Positions 10,848 through 21,593 of a stretch of 64,000 nt of DNA are shown here, piece by piece (within the stretch, counting starts at the first letter, position 1; every line of letters begins with the position of its first letter). The notes beneath the pieces are model-generated. The model made no database searches, had not been told where the DNA came from, and saw only the letters and a program-made list of their open reading frames with translations. Source of the stretch: Stenogyne calaminthoides. Taxonomy: Eukaryota; Streptophyta; Magnoliopsida; Lamiales; Lamiaceae. A program made the translations under genes and the position numbers. The stretch is taken from positions 7,817,263-7,881,262 of the forward strand of contig JBBCBC010000037.1 of NCBI GenBank assembly GCA_037126765.1, read 5' to 3'.

Positions 10848-11968
10848 AGTAAAGACTTCATACAGTTATATTGTTGGGACCGAAAAAAAAAAATACTATA
10901 TGGAGGTTATTTCTAAATAGAGTTTTTACATAGAAAAATATTATTTTTAAGAAAAAAAATAATATTTAATATATTACATTTTATACTACATGTATGTAAA
11001 TTCATTAAAAAATAATTTAACTAGTAAATATGAATTTGACTAAAATAAATACATGCACTTTGATAATATAAAATACTATATGAACTAATCAGATGAGTTA
11101 TTACGTACGCGGTAGTTGAAGGATATAGTGACAAGTCATAAAATTAAGATGTTTCAGAATTAACCATAAATAAATATTTTAAACTATCTTAAACTTATTG
11201 TAGTAATATATAATTTTTATATAAATAATGTCATTAATTCTTATATAGAGACATAAATTTTGAAGACGGGACCGAAAAAATATATGACTAATTACAATGT
11301 GAAGTTTATTCCTAAATATAACTGGTATCGAAGTTCGGGGACCGTGATTTTTTATTACTATAGAGAGGTTATTCCTATATAGAGTATTTTTATAGGGCGT
11401 TTTTACTGTATTTATATATTATTTAATTATATTAAATATTCGAGTCTTTTCATTAATTTTTTTGAGTTACAACCAACTTGAAAGAGGAAATTCGAAAGTG
11501 ACAACCTTCGCAAATTAATTGATAAGCTCACACCTCTTATAAGAAAATGAAGAATTCGCGACCAAAATTTTCAAATGTCTATAAAATTTTTCTACAAAAA
11601 TAATTTGGTCCTTAAAAGTGATTATTGTCTAGGATTTGCCTACCAATTTTTAGAAAAATCTATGAAAAGTTACCTACACAAAATAATTTTCTAGGCAAAC
11701 AAATTACTTACCATGAAACTACCTACACATTCCTAACTTCCGTAGGCAAACTAATTAACTACAATATAATTCCCTAGACAACTTACATTTTTGTATGCAA
11801 TTATATTTGTGGTTTAGAAATGACTTACAAATAAATTTACCTACGAATTACATTCCGTAAGCAAATTTACCTAAGAATAAAAATACCTAGACAAATTGAA
11901 ATATTCCCTAGACAATCTTCTATTTTTTTTGGAATATTCCATAGACAACCCTCTATTTTTTTGTAGTG
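10848..11968 (+). mobile_element. AT-rich stretch ending in a second CACTA-type terminus, unit A
   Basis: About 10860-11560 shows no gene. From about 11600 to 11968 there are repeated CCTAGACAA / TAGGCAAACTAATTA words in both orientations, ending in ATTTTTTTGTAGTG at 11968. Its complement, CACTACAAAAAAATAG, is the common plant CACTA end. I find no partner end with a matching target duplication, so I call only one terminus with its subterminal repeats. The whole stretch is absent from unit C. Confidence 0.5.
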
Positions 11969-12129
11969 ACACCTAGTGATGGAGCTAGAAAATTTGCTCA
12001 AGGATCCCACTAAATAGATAAAATAAAGATAAAAAATTATTTGTGTTTGGTTCAAATTTGATAGTGAACTCAGTATCACATTTTATTATATGACGTATCC
12101 CTATTGAGTACATTTTATTATTTTTCTGG

Positions 12130-12500
12130 AATTCCACAAGACAAACACAGTTTCTTTTCTGGAACCGCGGAGTTGTAACTTGGAATTCCACAAAACAAAG
12201 CCATGAATGGTACACTTGGTGGTCGGGCTGGTCCAAAAATTAGACAAGATTAGTAAATAGACAAAGTCTTGTTTGTAAAAATCACTAAGTGCACCGTGTA
12301 TTTTTAAAATATATAATTTATTTTTTAAAATTTTAATTTATTTTAAGCAGTAAAATGATGTGCGGCTGAACAACCGTGGAGGGTATCCTAAAAATAGGGG
12401 GTTTGTCCATTCAAGAAGAACGAACAGGTGAAGGAGAAAGAACTTTGGGTTAAAGAGGGATCCACGTGTTTTAATTTTGGTAGGATCAAATTCAATGGTT
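12130..12500 (+). repeat. Relic of a duplicated kinase promoter region, unit A
   Basis: This stretch matches 15955-16300 in order and orientation. Shared words include AGTTTCTTTTCT, GGAATTCCACAAAACAAA, GTGGAGGGTATCCTAAAAATAGGGG (GTGGAGTCTATCC in the other copy), CCATTCAAGAAGAACG and TTGGTAGGATCAAAT. The second copy lies just upstream of the kinase gene at 16739, so this one is probably the old upstream region of the kinase pseudogene at 14083. It marks an older tandem duplication inside the present unit. Confidence 0.7.
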
Positions 12501-12540
12501 TTTAAATTTGGTGATTTCTGCTTTTATATAAATAGATTAT

Positions 12541-13020
12541 TTTGATGTTTTAATTTTAATTTTATAAATTATTAAAAGTTTTAAAATTGATCATTTAACC
12601 TGCTGTAGCATGTCACTAAATAGGTAACCATCATACATTTATATTTTTCTTTTAATTCAAAATGTTATTTAGACTTTTTTAATCTAATAATTTTAGGTCG
12701 AGTTTTTTCTGCGTATTGTTTTTTTGGAAGGAAGAGTGATTCTGCATATTTTTTGGTTTATTTTTTTTTTTTTTTCGATTAGTTTAAACAAGATAAATTG
12801 TCCCAATTCACATTGTTTTTTAATATACAAATAGTTTTTAAATCCAATCTAGGGCCTAAGAAAAAATTATTAGGATTAAAAATTTTAAAGTGGCTCTTCA
12901 AAATTAAAGAAAAAAAGAAAATAACTATACCTATGGCGGTTACACTTTTAACTTTTTTTTCCAAAGAAAGTTAAATGACCAATTTTAAATTTTTTTATAA
13001 CTTGTAGAATCAAAATCAAA
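12541..13020. repeat. Inverted-repeat MITE-like element, unit A
   Basis: The left arm (12541-12610) contains ATTGATCATTTAACCTGCTG and the right arm (about 12955-13020) its imperfect reverse complement. In units B and C the right arm is clean (CCAGCAGGTTAAATGACCAA). In unit A its start is replaced by a T/A-rich string around 12945-12968 in which the CTG/CAG words are lost. There is no coding sequence. Confidence 0.6.
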
Positions 13021-13472
13021 TTGTCAAAACAATCGGGATCAATTTCAAAATGATGCAAAAATAACTAAACTAAAAAAACTTAATCCCATATATAAAAGTA
13101 GAAGTTTGTCGAAATTTTAAGAATGCATATTTGAGCAAGTGTTGTCACACTTCTTTGAGTTGGTCTCCCATGAACCAGTTATATGTTATGAACTTAGATT
13201 ATTTAACCAATTTCACTCATTTCCAACACATTTTTCTAAATCACTAAACTTGACCCGTATTATACCGTGGGTAGGTTCAAATGCTATGACTTAAAAACAA
13301 GATTTATAACATGAACCAGGTCTTCACAAGTTTTTGTCTACTTATTTACGGTGAAGGGGTATACCCCACTCTCTAACAAAGATAGTGTCTTAGTAACTTT
13401 AATATAATTAAATTCGAACTAATTTAATAAATTTTGAACATTTCAAATGAAATTTTCCCAAGAAAGGGTATC
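13021..13472. other. Non-coding intergenic stretch
   Basis: AT-rich sequence without ORFs, repeats or recognisable element ends; conserved in units B and C. Confidence 0.4.
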
Positions 13473-13481
13473 CTAGATTTA

Positions 13482-13835
13482 GGGATTTAAATCGAAATGG
13501 TCCCGTAACTTTGCATCTTTATTGAAAAGGTCTCGTATATATCACATGTTTCAATTTAGTTCCGTATGTTTTCAATTTGTGCCGATTTAGTCCCAAATAA
13601 CCGGAAACGGGTCAAACTACCCAAAAACGACGTTATTTTAGGGGCGCGTGTATCAATTTCGGTCGGGAATTTATCATAAAACGACGTCGTTTTTGGGTAG
13701 TTTGACCGGTCTCTGGCAATTTGGGACTAAATCGACACAAATTGAAAACATACGAGACTAATTTGAAACATGTGATATATATAGGATTTTTTCAATAAAG
13801 GTGAAAAAGTTTTTACCATTTCGATTTAAATCCCC
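13482..13835. mobile_element. MULE-type MITE with long terminal inverted repeats, unit A
   Basis: Almost the whole element is two inverted arms. It starts GGGATTTAAATCGAAATGG and ends with the complement, CGATTTAAATCCCC. A 9-bp direct repeat CTAGATTTA flanks it at 13473-13481 and 13836-13844, the duplication length typical of Mutator-like elements. The centre holds AAACGACGTTATTTT and AAAACGACGTCGTTTT, themselves near palindromes. In unit A the right arm is damaged near 13806-13815 compared with B. No protein is encoded. Confidence 0.85.
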
Positions 13836-13881
13836 CTAGATTTAACACGAGCGGCTTTAATCCGTAAAACGAATATTTTAA

Positions 13882-14043
13882 TCATCAATTTTTATTTTCA
13901 AAAGGAAAAAACACTTTGTATTTCTTGCAGCATCAATACGGTATAGATACTTTGGTCTTTTGATCATCAATTTTTATTTTAACAGAAAAAAGAAAAAAAA
14001 ACACGTTGAATTTCTTGCAGCATCAATACGGTATAGATACTTT
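13882..14043 (+). repeat. ~80-bp tandem duplication before kinase pseudogene
   Basis: The string from ATCATCAATTTTTATTTT through TTGCAGCATCAATACGG to TAGATACTTT occurs twice in tandem with small differences. Each copy ends in TTTCTTGCAG, which looks like a splice acceptor before the pseudogene's exon. Present in units B and C too. Confidence 0.7.
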
Positions 14044-14654
14044 ACCGTACACAATACGTGTTGGGTCAACCCACGGAATAATCAAGTGGAATTCAGGGAA
14101 CTGGTCTGGTGGGTGTGAGAGGAGAGTCTCTCTCAATTGTGAGGCTCGGAGTAATAGGACGACTGATGGGTTTTTGAATCTCAAGATGATGAAACTTGCG
14201 AATTATTCGGACATGTGGGCAGCCCCAGAAAGTCAGTGTGAAAATCGATGTTTGAGGAATTGTTCTTGCCTTGCTTTTGGTTATGACTTCAATGCTGGGT
14301 GTGTGTTTTGGAATCGACCCTTAATTGACGTACAAAGTTTTCCAGGCGGCGCGGCCTCTGATCTTAATATTCGCGTCTCATTCTGAATTAGGTGACTTTT
14401 GTTACTGTTTTAATTATATATATGATCTCCACCAAGATTATGAACCAATTTCATCCATGTTCGTGGTATATTACAATAAACAGATGTCTCGATTAGTCTT
14501 TTTGACATGATTTTGGGAATTCAGGTACGAAAATGTGGATTGATCAGGACAATATTGTAACTTTTATAGATCCAAGAATATCAAGTTCAAGTAATCGGGG
14601 AGAGGTGTTGAGGCGCATGCATATCGGGTTGTTGTGTCTCCAAGAGGAGGAGCG
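14006..14654 (+). pseudogene. Receptor-kinase fragment: PAN domain joined to kinase C-terminus, unit A
   Basis: From about 14083 the frame reads WNSGNWSGGCERRVSLNCEA...SQCENRCLRNCSCLAFGYDF, the end of the S-locus glycoprotein region and a PAN/apple domain of a G-type lectin receptor kinase. It stops at 14386 just after NIRVSF. At about 14526-14654 a last-exon kinase piece follows (MWIDQDNIVTFIDPRISSSS...RRMHIGLLCLQEEE). The lectin domain, transmembrane segment and most of the kinase are absent. It is a different paralogue from the gene at 16739. With the promoter relic at 12130 it is the remains of an older neighbouring gene. Confidence 0.8.
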
Positions 14655-14780
14655 TCATATCCATAGGCGAGGCACGAACAATTCCTTAAGCATTGGCCTT
14701 CACATTTGAAAGGGCTTCTCCTCAAACAACCACTGCTCCAGTTGCTTGAATCCCATTCCGTATTATTCAGGGGGTAATAT
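14655..14780 (-). pseudogene. Receptor-kinase fragment on the opposite strand, unit A
   Basis: Read on the minus strand this gives NNTEWDSSNWSSGCLRRSPFKCEG directly joined to QCLRNCSCLAYGYD, two parts of an S-domain/PAN region with the middle deleted. It abuts the plus-strand kinase fragment ending at 14654, so two receptor-kinase pieces of opposite orientation are fused at this point. The same junction is present in units B and C. Confidence 0.7.
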
Positions 14781-15111
14781 CTAGCGAGAGAATTTAAATC
14801 TCATCTAAAAGCTCGAGCTTGTAGAGAGGGGTCGAGAATAATCTAGGCCTAATCATTGCCTCGGCTCTCTTCAAGAGGAGGCCCAACAGAGTGGACAATT
14901 TAAATGGGTGGAGTGTTTTCACGGGAACCGAACCCACAACCTGGACTCTGATACCATGAGAGAATTCCGTTTCATCTAAAAGCTCGAGCTTATAGAGAGG
15001 ATCGGGAGTAATCTATTTATTTAATTTACCTCAACAGGGAGAAATGCAGAGGTAGTTACCACATTTTTTAATCATAACTCATCCAATAGACAATACACAA
15101 AATATATATTA
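14781..15111. repeat. Direct repeats around a tRNA-Met-primer-like site, unit A
   Basis: ATCTAAAAGCTCGAGCTT occurs at about 14803 and 14968, each followed by TATAGAGAGG-like sequence and AATCTA. Between them is CTCTGATACCATG, whose complement CATGGTATCAGAG resembles the initiator-Met primer-binding site next to plant Copia-type LTRs. This may be a small LTR-element relic on the minus strand, but no LTR ends or duplication are defined. Confidence 0.35.
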
Positions 15112-15382
15112 CTCCCTCCATCCTAATCATAATGACATTTTTACGAACATAAGGATTTAGTGGAATAGTGATAAAGTGATAAAATGGTGGGATATGAAAA
15201 GTTGTTTATTAGTATTTTATATGATAAAGTGATAAAGTGATGAGTAATTGGGGGTAGAAAGTGTTATTTATTAATATTTTATGTGATAAAGTGATAAAGT
15301 AATAAAGTGTGTAAATAACTTTACCATTATGATTGGGACGAAAATATGAGGTACTTTACCATTATGATTAAGACGGAGGGAG
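15112..15382. mobile_element. Stowaway-like (Tc1/mariner) MITE, unit A
   Basis: Left terminus CTCCCTCCATCCTAATCATA and right terminus TATGATTAAGACGGAGGGAG are inverted repeats of the Stowaway CTCCCTCCGTCC type, flanked on both sides by the TA target site (15110-15111 and 15383-15384). The 271-bp interior holds several GTGATAAAGTGATAAAGT repeats and no ORF. Confidence 0.88.
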
Positions 15383-15954
15383 TAAAAAATAATAATAATT
15401 GGGGATACAAGTATACAACTGTATCCAATGTCACTCAACTAGCTAGTTCTGTACTGCAGTCATCGACCAGTAAACACATTTTTCACTTTTAAGTAGTAGT
15501 GGTAAGTCATAAGTGGTAACGATGGAGTGTATATATTTTTTGAAAACCGAAAGCATTAATTATATGTTACTACGAAAGGCCAAAACAGCATCAAACATAA
15601 TGTTGTAGCAGTGTAGGAACCGCTTTGCATGCATGTGGTGGGGTGTTGAAAAGTCTCCTCGTAACGCAGATTCGAACCCACGTACTGAAATATTTTGAAG
15701 GTTTATCTTGAGAATCGAAACATGTTGACTCTCCCTCACAACTCACAAGTGTTGGCTACTCGGACATATCACTCGATTATATCTCAACTGGCTGAGGGGT
15801 CAACTGTATGGGTGGGAGAATTTCTCGTTTTATGTTCCATATTATTAATGTTATATATGAACTTATGATAATGTTGAGCAACATTAATTTATTGAACGGA
15901 AGATGTCAAAGAGAGCTAGTATTTTGGTTCTCTACGTAACAAGATATTTTTTGC
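15383..15954. other. Non-coding distal upstream region of kinase B
   Basis: No gene, clear repeat or element end seen; conserved ahead of kinases C and D. Confidence 0.4.
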
Positions 15955-16738
15955 CAGTTTCTTTTCTAGAACCGAGGAGTTGTTGGAATTCCACAAAACA
16001 AAATCATGAATGATAGTCAGGCGGGTCCAAGAATTAGACAGATATATTAGAAAATAGGCAAAGTTTTGTTTTTATATATGCACCAGATGCACTGTATAAT
16101 TCAAGTGCATTTTTAAAATTTATTTTTTGAAACGTTCAACTTGTTTTAAGCAGCAAGACGATGTGCAGTTGAACCGTGGAGTCTATCCTAAAAATAGGGG
16201 CTTTGACCATTCAAGAAGAACGTACAAACCGGTGAAGCAGAAAGAACTAAGGGTGAAGGAGGGATCCAACGTATTTAATTTGGGTAGGATCAAATCCAGT
16301 TGTGCAGATTTTACATCAGGGCAATATTCTTTTGCGCAAGACTTTGTCATAAACTAATTAGGGGTGCAAATATCTTGACTCACATAGACTTGCGTCAAGT
16401 CATTACCAGTTACGAGTTACAAGAGCTAAAATATTTCGAGGCCCTTTCGCCAAGCCCAATGGGCTCCATGATTTGATTCGTTAGATCCAAATATCAGTTA
16501 AGACCTACCGTGAAGGGAGGGGCAATGAGCACAAATTAGACTTAATACTTTCCAATTCCATCGTGTGGCCCCGAAAATGGAGAAAAAAAATGTAAGAATT
16601 ATGTTTATTGGTTGAATATTCAAAACCACATCATACTGCATTAAATATTCAACTAAATGGCGCAGTTAAAACTCCAACTATAAAAACTAGTGCAAATCAT
16701 CATAATCCCATGCATTCTTCCCATCTCTAGTCCGAACA
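15955..16738 (+). promoter_or_regulatory. Kinase B upstream region with TATA box
   Basis: The part 15955-16300 is paralogous to 12130-12500. A TATA box CTATAAAAAC lies at 16678-16687, about 52 bp before the start codon, at the same place in copies C (34369) and D (57564). No further elements are assigned. Confidence 0.55.
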
Positions 16739-19700
16739 ATGGAGACAAAAGTTGTGGAACAATTTATCATCTTTGTTATTTTCCTTCCTTTCCTCTGTTT
16801 GAGCTTAGAAACAGACACCATATCTTCCAGTTTAGTTGTCAAAGATCCAGATGCCATAGTATCTCGAAAGCAGGCGTTCAAATTGGGATTCTTTACCCCT
16901 GAGAACACCACCAACCGCTACTTAGGGTCTTTTACGCTTTCTCAAAAGAAACCGTGGTATGGGTCGCAAACAGAGACAAACCCTCCACGATTTTGCCAAC
17001 ACTGTAACTATTTCGAAAGACGGCAATCTGGTCCTCATTAATGGGAAGAATCAAACTGTGTGGTCAACCAATGTCTCCACTACTTCTCCAACTAATGCCA
17101 CTCTTCAAATTCTGGACACCGGAAATCTTGTGCTCCGGAACATTGCCACAAATGCCACGATGTGGGAGTCCTTTTCACAACCTACAAATGTTCACTTGCC
17201 GGGCATGAAGATAAGCCACAACACAAAGACTGGGAAGAAGGTGGTACTATCGGCATGGAAAAATGCCACCGACCCTGCCTTAGGAAGTTTCACTTCCGGG
17301 CTCCAAGTTTTGAGTATCCCAGAAAGCTTCATTTGGAAGAACGGGCGCCCGTACTGGAGGAGCGGCCCGTGGAACGGCAAGATTTTTATCGGGGTACACG
17401 ACATGTTTTATCCGCACCTGGATGGATTGACTCGAGTGGAAAACGATCACGAGGGCACTTTCTACCTCATGCAATACGGAGAGAAGGCAATTGTGGTCCT
17501 CCAGCCTTGGGGAATCTTTGCTGTGATGCTGTGGGATGATCAGAAGAAGAGTTGGGATGAGGTATACCATTCTCCTCAAAACGAATGTGATCTTTATGGA
17601 AGGTGTGGCCAGTTTGGGAGCTGTAATGTTAAGGCTTCCCCTATCTGTTCTTGCTTGAGGGGGTTTGAGCCTGTCAATAAACAAGAGTGGAGGAGTGGGA
17701 ATTGGACTAGTGGTTGCCAGAGGGCAGTTCAATTGAAGTGTGGAACTTCAGATGGATTTTCGAGGCTTCAGTTTATGAAGGTTCCGGATTTCCCTCAACC
17801 ATTCTCTAATTATGATATACAAGAATGTGGGAGGAGATGTTTGGGGAATTGTTCTTGCGTAGCTTATGCTCATGAACCTACAATCGGTTGTATGCTTTGG
17901 AGTTATACTTTGATCGACCTCCAGAACTTCAACGATGTTGGTCTTGATATTTATGTTCGTCTCGCGTCTTCAGAATTAGGTACGTCTCATTCTTATATCC
18001 TCAATTTACTGATTAGTATTCCTGAGGAATTCTACGTAATGAGTTTGAGCTCCTTTTCATTTTTATCAGATGCTCACAAAGACAAGAAGATACTGTTTAT
18101 CATAATTCCACTAGTCTTGGCTTTTGTTTGCATATTAGTTTTCATCTTCATTACTCGGTGCAGCTGGATGGTAAAGACAAAAGGTGAGATTAGCCGGCCA
18201 ATTACTTGCTTGTACAGTATAATAACAATAATAATAATTGAATTCAACTTCACTCCTGTACTAATTGTAGTATCTTAATTTCTGAAATCAGGAGCCAAAA
18301 CAAAAGACAAGAATGTCCCTGAAGCAGGGCAAACATTTTCATCAGATTCAACTGTGATTATACTCAAACATGAATCTGAGAAAGTAAAGATAGGAGAGTT
18401 GCCAGAGTTCACTTTCGAAACGCTTGCAAATGCTACAGATCAATTCAACGGAAATAATCTTCTTGGGAGGGGAGGTTTTGGTCCTGTTTATAAAGTATGA
18501 CCGATCTTTCTTCCAATTTTGCATCATCACATTTTTTAAATAGCAACCTTTACTTATTGTTTTCGAGCATGTGTGCTTGTATAGGGGAATCTGGAAAATG
18601 GGAAAGAAATAGCTGTCAAGAGACTCTCTTCAGCTTCTGGACAAGGAATGCAAGAATTCATGAATGAAGTGATCGTCATCTCCAAACTCCAACACAGGAA
18701 TCTTGTCAGATTGTTGGGGTGGTGCGTAGAGAACGAAGAGAAGATTCTAATATACGAATTCATGCCAAACAAAAGCTTGGACGTTTGTTTCTTTGGTCAG
18801 TTCAACCTCTAAACACCAATTCTAATTTCTGTATATATTCCCAACATAATTCTTTTATATTTTCTATAGATCCTACATATCCATCACGTAAGATTTTAGA
18901 TTGGAAGAAACGTTTCAATATCATCGAGGGCATTGCTCGAGGCCTTCTATATCTTCACAAGGACTCGACACTAAGGATCATTCACCGTGACCTTAAGCCA
19001 AGTAATGTGCTACTGGATGACGATTGGAACCCAAAGATCTCCGATTTTGGCTTGGCACGAATTTTCGGAGGAAACCAGGAACATGACAATACTGCAAGAG
19101 TTGTGGGAACATAGTAAGAGATTAATCTTGAAGTAGAATAGTCATGCTGTTAACTATTAGTTTGTTCATGCCAATTTATACAATGCGTGATTTTGCAGTG
19201 GATACATGGCGCCTGAATATGCAACAGAAGGCAGATTTTCTGAAAAATCGGATGTCTACAGTTTTGGTGTATTGGTGTTAGAGATAGTAAAAGGAAAAAA
19301 GAACACGCATTATTACAACCAGGAGCTGTCTTTGAGCCTTTTAGGATATGTAAACCCTTTCTCCTTAGTAATTATTAGTACATCACTCTTTCTTTAATTA
19401 TTTATCAGACAAATAACCTAGTGTTATTTTGTTTCACTAAATTTCAGGCCTGGAAATTGTGGAATGAAGATAATGCTTTGGGTTTCGTGGATCAAAGTAT
19501 AGCAAATTCAAGCTTGGAGCAAGAAATCACCCGGTGCATTCAGATTGCCTTGCTGTGTGTCCAAGAATTTGCTAAAGATCGGCCTTCAATTCAAAATGTT
19601 GTTTCAATGCTTAGTCGTGAAATCGTTGAGCTACCACTACCACAGCAGCCGGTGTTTGCTGACAAGTGGAATGCCTTGGCTACTGGATCCACACAGCCTG

Positions 19701-19762
19701 CAAACCCAGTTATCCAAGACTCCATTAATGGCCTAACGCTCACTGCCCTCGATGGTCGATGA
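16739..19762 (+). pseudogene. G-type lectin S-receptor-like kinase, copy B (two 1-nt losses in exon 1)
   Basis: Seven exons: 16739-17979, 18070-18183, 18292-18494, 18585-18795, 18870-19113, 19199-19349 and 19448-19762. It starts METKVVEQFIIFVIF, a signal peptide, then the B-lectin domain. Compared with copy C, one G is missing from a GGGG run at about 16926 and one C from a CCCC run at about 16983. The 57-bp interval is out of frame, and the later part stays in a third frame, so the product would stop early (about 100 residues, ending at 17041). Everything downstream (S-domain, EGF-like CDLYGRCGQFGSC, PAN, transmembrane helix, kinase motifs GRGGFG, HRDLKPSN, DFGLAR) is undamaged. Both losses are in homopolymers, so consensus error is quite possible and this copy may be functional. 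One substitution before the glycine loop (Gly for Glu) is unique to B. Confidence 0.9.
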
Positions 19763-19848
19763 GATTGGACCCCCACAATCGCCAACCTCTCCTTCGATAT
19801 ATCATCAACCTATTTAACAATTTACAATTCTGCTCTTTTAATCTAAAT

Positions 19849-20024
19849 ATCAATTTCCAAAATTACGTATCTATGTATACAAATAAGTTTGTCATGTATC
19901 TATTCTTTACTTACTTTTTAATATTATCAATAACACATCAATTTCCAAAATTACGTATCTATGTATACAAATAAGTTTGTCATGTATCTATTCTTTACTT
20001 ACTTTTTAATATTATCAATAACAC
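19849..20024. repeat. 88-bp tandem duplication in kinase 3' flank (2 copies), unit B
   Basis: Copies start at 19849 and 19937. Both are better preserved here than in unit A. Confidence 0.85.
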
Positions 20025-21301
20025 AAATATTTATATTATAAATTTAGAGAAGGGAAAAGTGTTAAATTTTCGAAATTAATTAATTAAAACGAAAATGTTA
20101 CTTTAGCTAAACAAAAAGAGATATTTTCTTCTAAGACTTAGTACTATATATAAACTAATACTTGAAATATAATGAGTTATTCCAATTTATTTACATGTAA
20201 TATAACTGCTATTTACGTAATCGAATAATTCATGCATATATAGACTAAGATAACATTTCTTAGTAACTAAGGAGTCTTGAATTAGTGTACATTTCGTTAA
20301 TCGTGAGCCATTCGATTTTTCCACATAAGTAAATCATTTATAAGAAAAATACACTTACATAAACATGGATCGAGAATTTGAGACGAAGATGAATATATAT
20401 ATCCCTAATTTTAGCAGTTATTCATCAAATAGATTAGAAAAAATCGTAGTAAAAGTGGTTGTAGATAAGAACGGAGAGGAATATTGCAGGAATCACAGTC
20501 GCCACAACCTATAATGCACAAATTCTTCTTAAAATATCACAATGCAGTATCGGATTTGCACCCGCATCTTTTAAAAGGTAATTATTCTCGAATTCAGCGT
20601 ATCCGGATGTCATTTGGCGAATCGATAAATTATAAAATAAAATAAATTAACAGACACACGAATCCGATACGCGAATCCAACTAGATGATTAAATATGATC
20701 ATGTGATTAAGCATTAAATGTGTTATTTAATTAAAATTTATTATGTAATGCAATAAATTGACAATATGACACTCGTTTTTAGATTGAATTTATCATTATG
20801 ACTTATATATTGGCTGTTGATGGTATTTGAATTGTTGTTTTGTTACTTAATTAGATTAAATTATTGAATATTGTTAAGTTTTGAGTGAGATGAAAATTTG
20901 AATTGCATACATTTTGTTTTACAAATTTTAGATTTATATATATTTTTAGGTGTTATATATAATAAATTATAAATAAATAGACGTATCTTTGCCGAATCGC
21001 ACCCTAATTATTTTAAAAATATGTATCCTCGCATCCGTATCGTATCGTCCCCGCATCCGTGCAACATAGGCCACAACTCGCTTGCATATTCATCGGGAAA
21101 GAAGAAGATTTGCAGCGAGAGAAGGAGAAGAAGAAATTAAAAAAAAATGGTCTTCATTAATTTTATACAGGATTTGAATAAAATGATTTGGGTAAGTTAG
21201 AGCGATTCACATAAAAAATTTCACAATTTTTTAATAAAAAAAATTATAATAAAAATTAGGATTTTTTTTTTGTCATGTGAATTTGTCCATTTTTACTTTT
21301 A
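20025..21301. other. AT-rich non-coding 3' flank, unit B
   Basis: Equivalent of 2343-3612. It has the same GCACCCGCATC-type word clusters and no gene. Small changes near 20570-20595 separate it from units A and C. Confidence 0.4.
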
Positions 21302-21521
21302 GGACACTTCATTTTACCGAATTAAATTCATTTTGTTAATTTTCAAAATTCAACCATTTAGTCCTTAGACCGGCTAAAACGGGCTAGCAGATACTATTTT
21401 CATATTTTAAATTTTGTCCTGTAAATTTTGAAAAAACGATGACTAAATCATTCAATTCGACCAAGAAGTTGAATACTAAAAATTAACAAAACGAAATTCA
21501 ATTAAAAATGTGGAATGTTTT
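21302..21521. repeat. Short inverted-repeat (MITE-like) element, unit B
   Basis: Equivalent of 3613-3832, with inverted arms around ATTTTGTTAATTTT and its complement. Confidence 0.5.
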
Positions 21522-21593
21522 AAGCATAACAAGATAAACTTACCGGACTGAAAAATATGTTCCTTGAAATTAAAATTAATGCATATATATACG

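Noticed and set aside
16127..16357. 76-aa ORF upstream of each kinase
   Set aside because: It lies in the duplicated promoter block; the paralogous block at 12300-12500 does not keep the frame.
17192..17732. Long antisense ORFs over kinase exon 1 (70, 150 aa and similar)
   Set aside because: They are shadows of the kinase frame on the other strand, recur in each copy for that reason, and show no domain.
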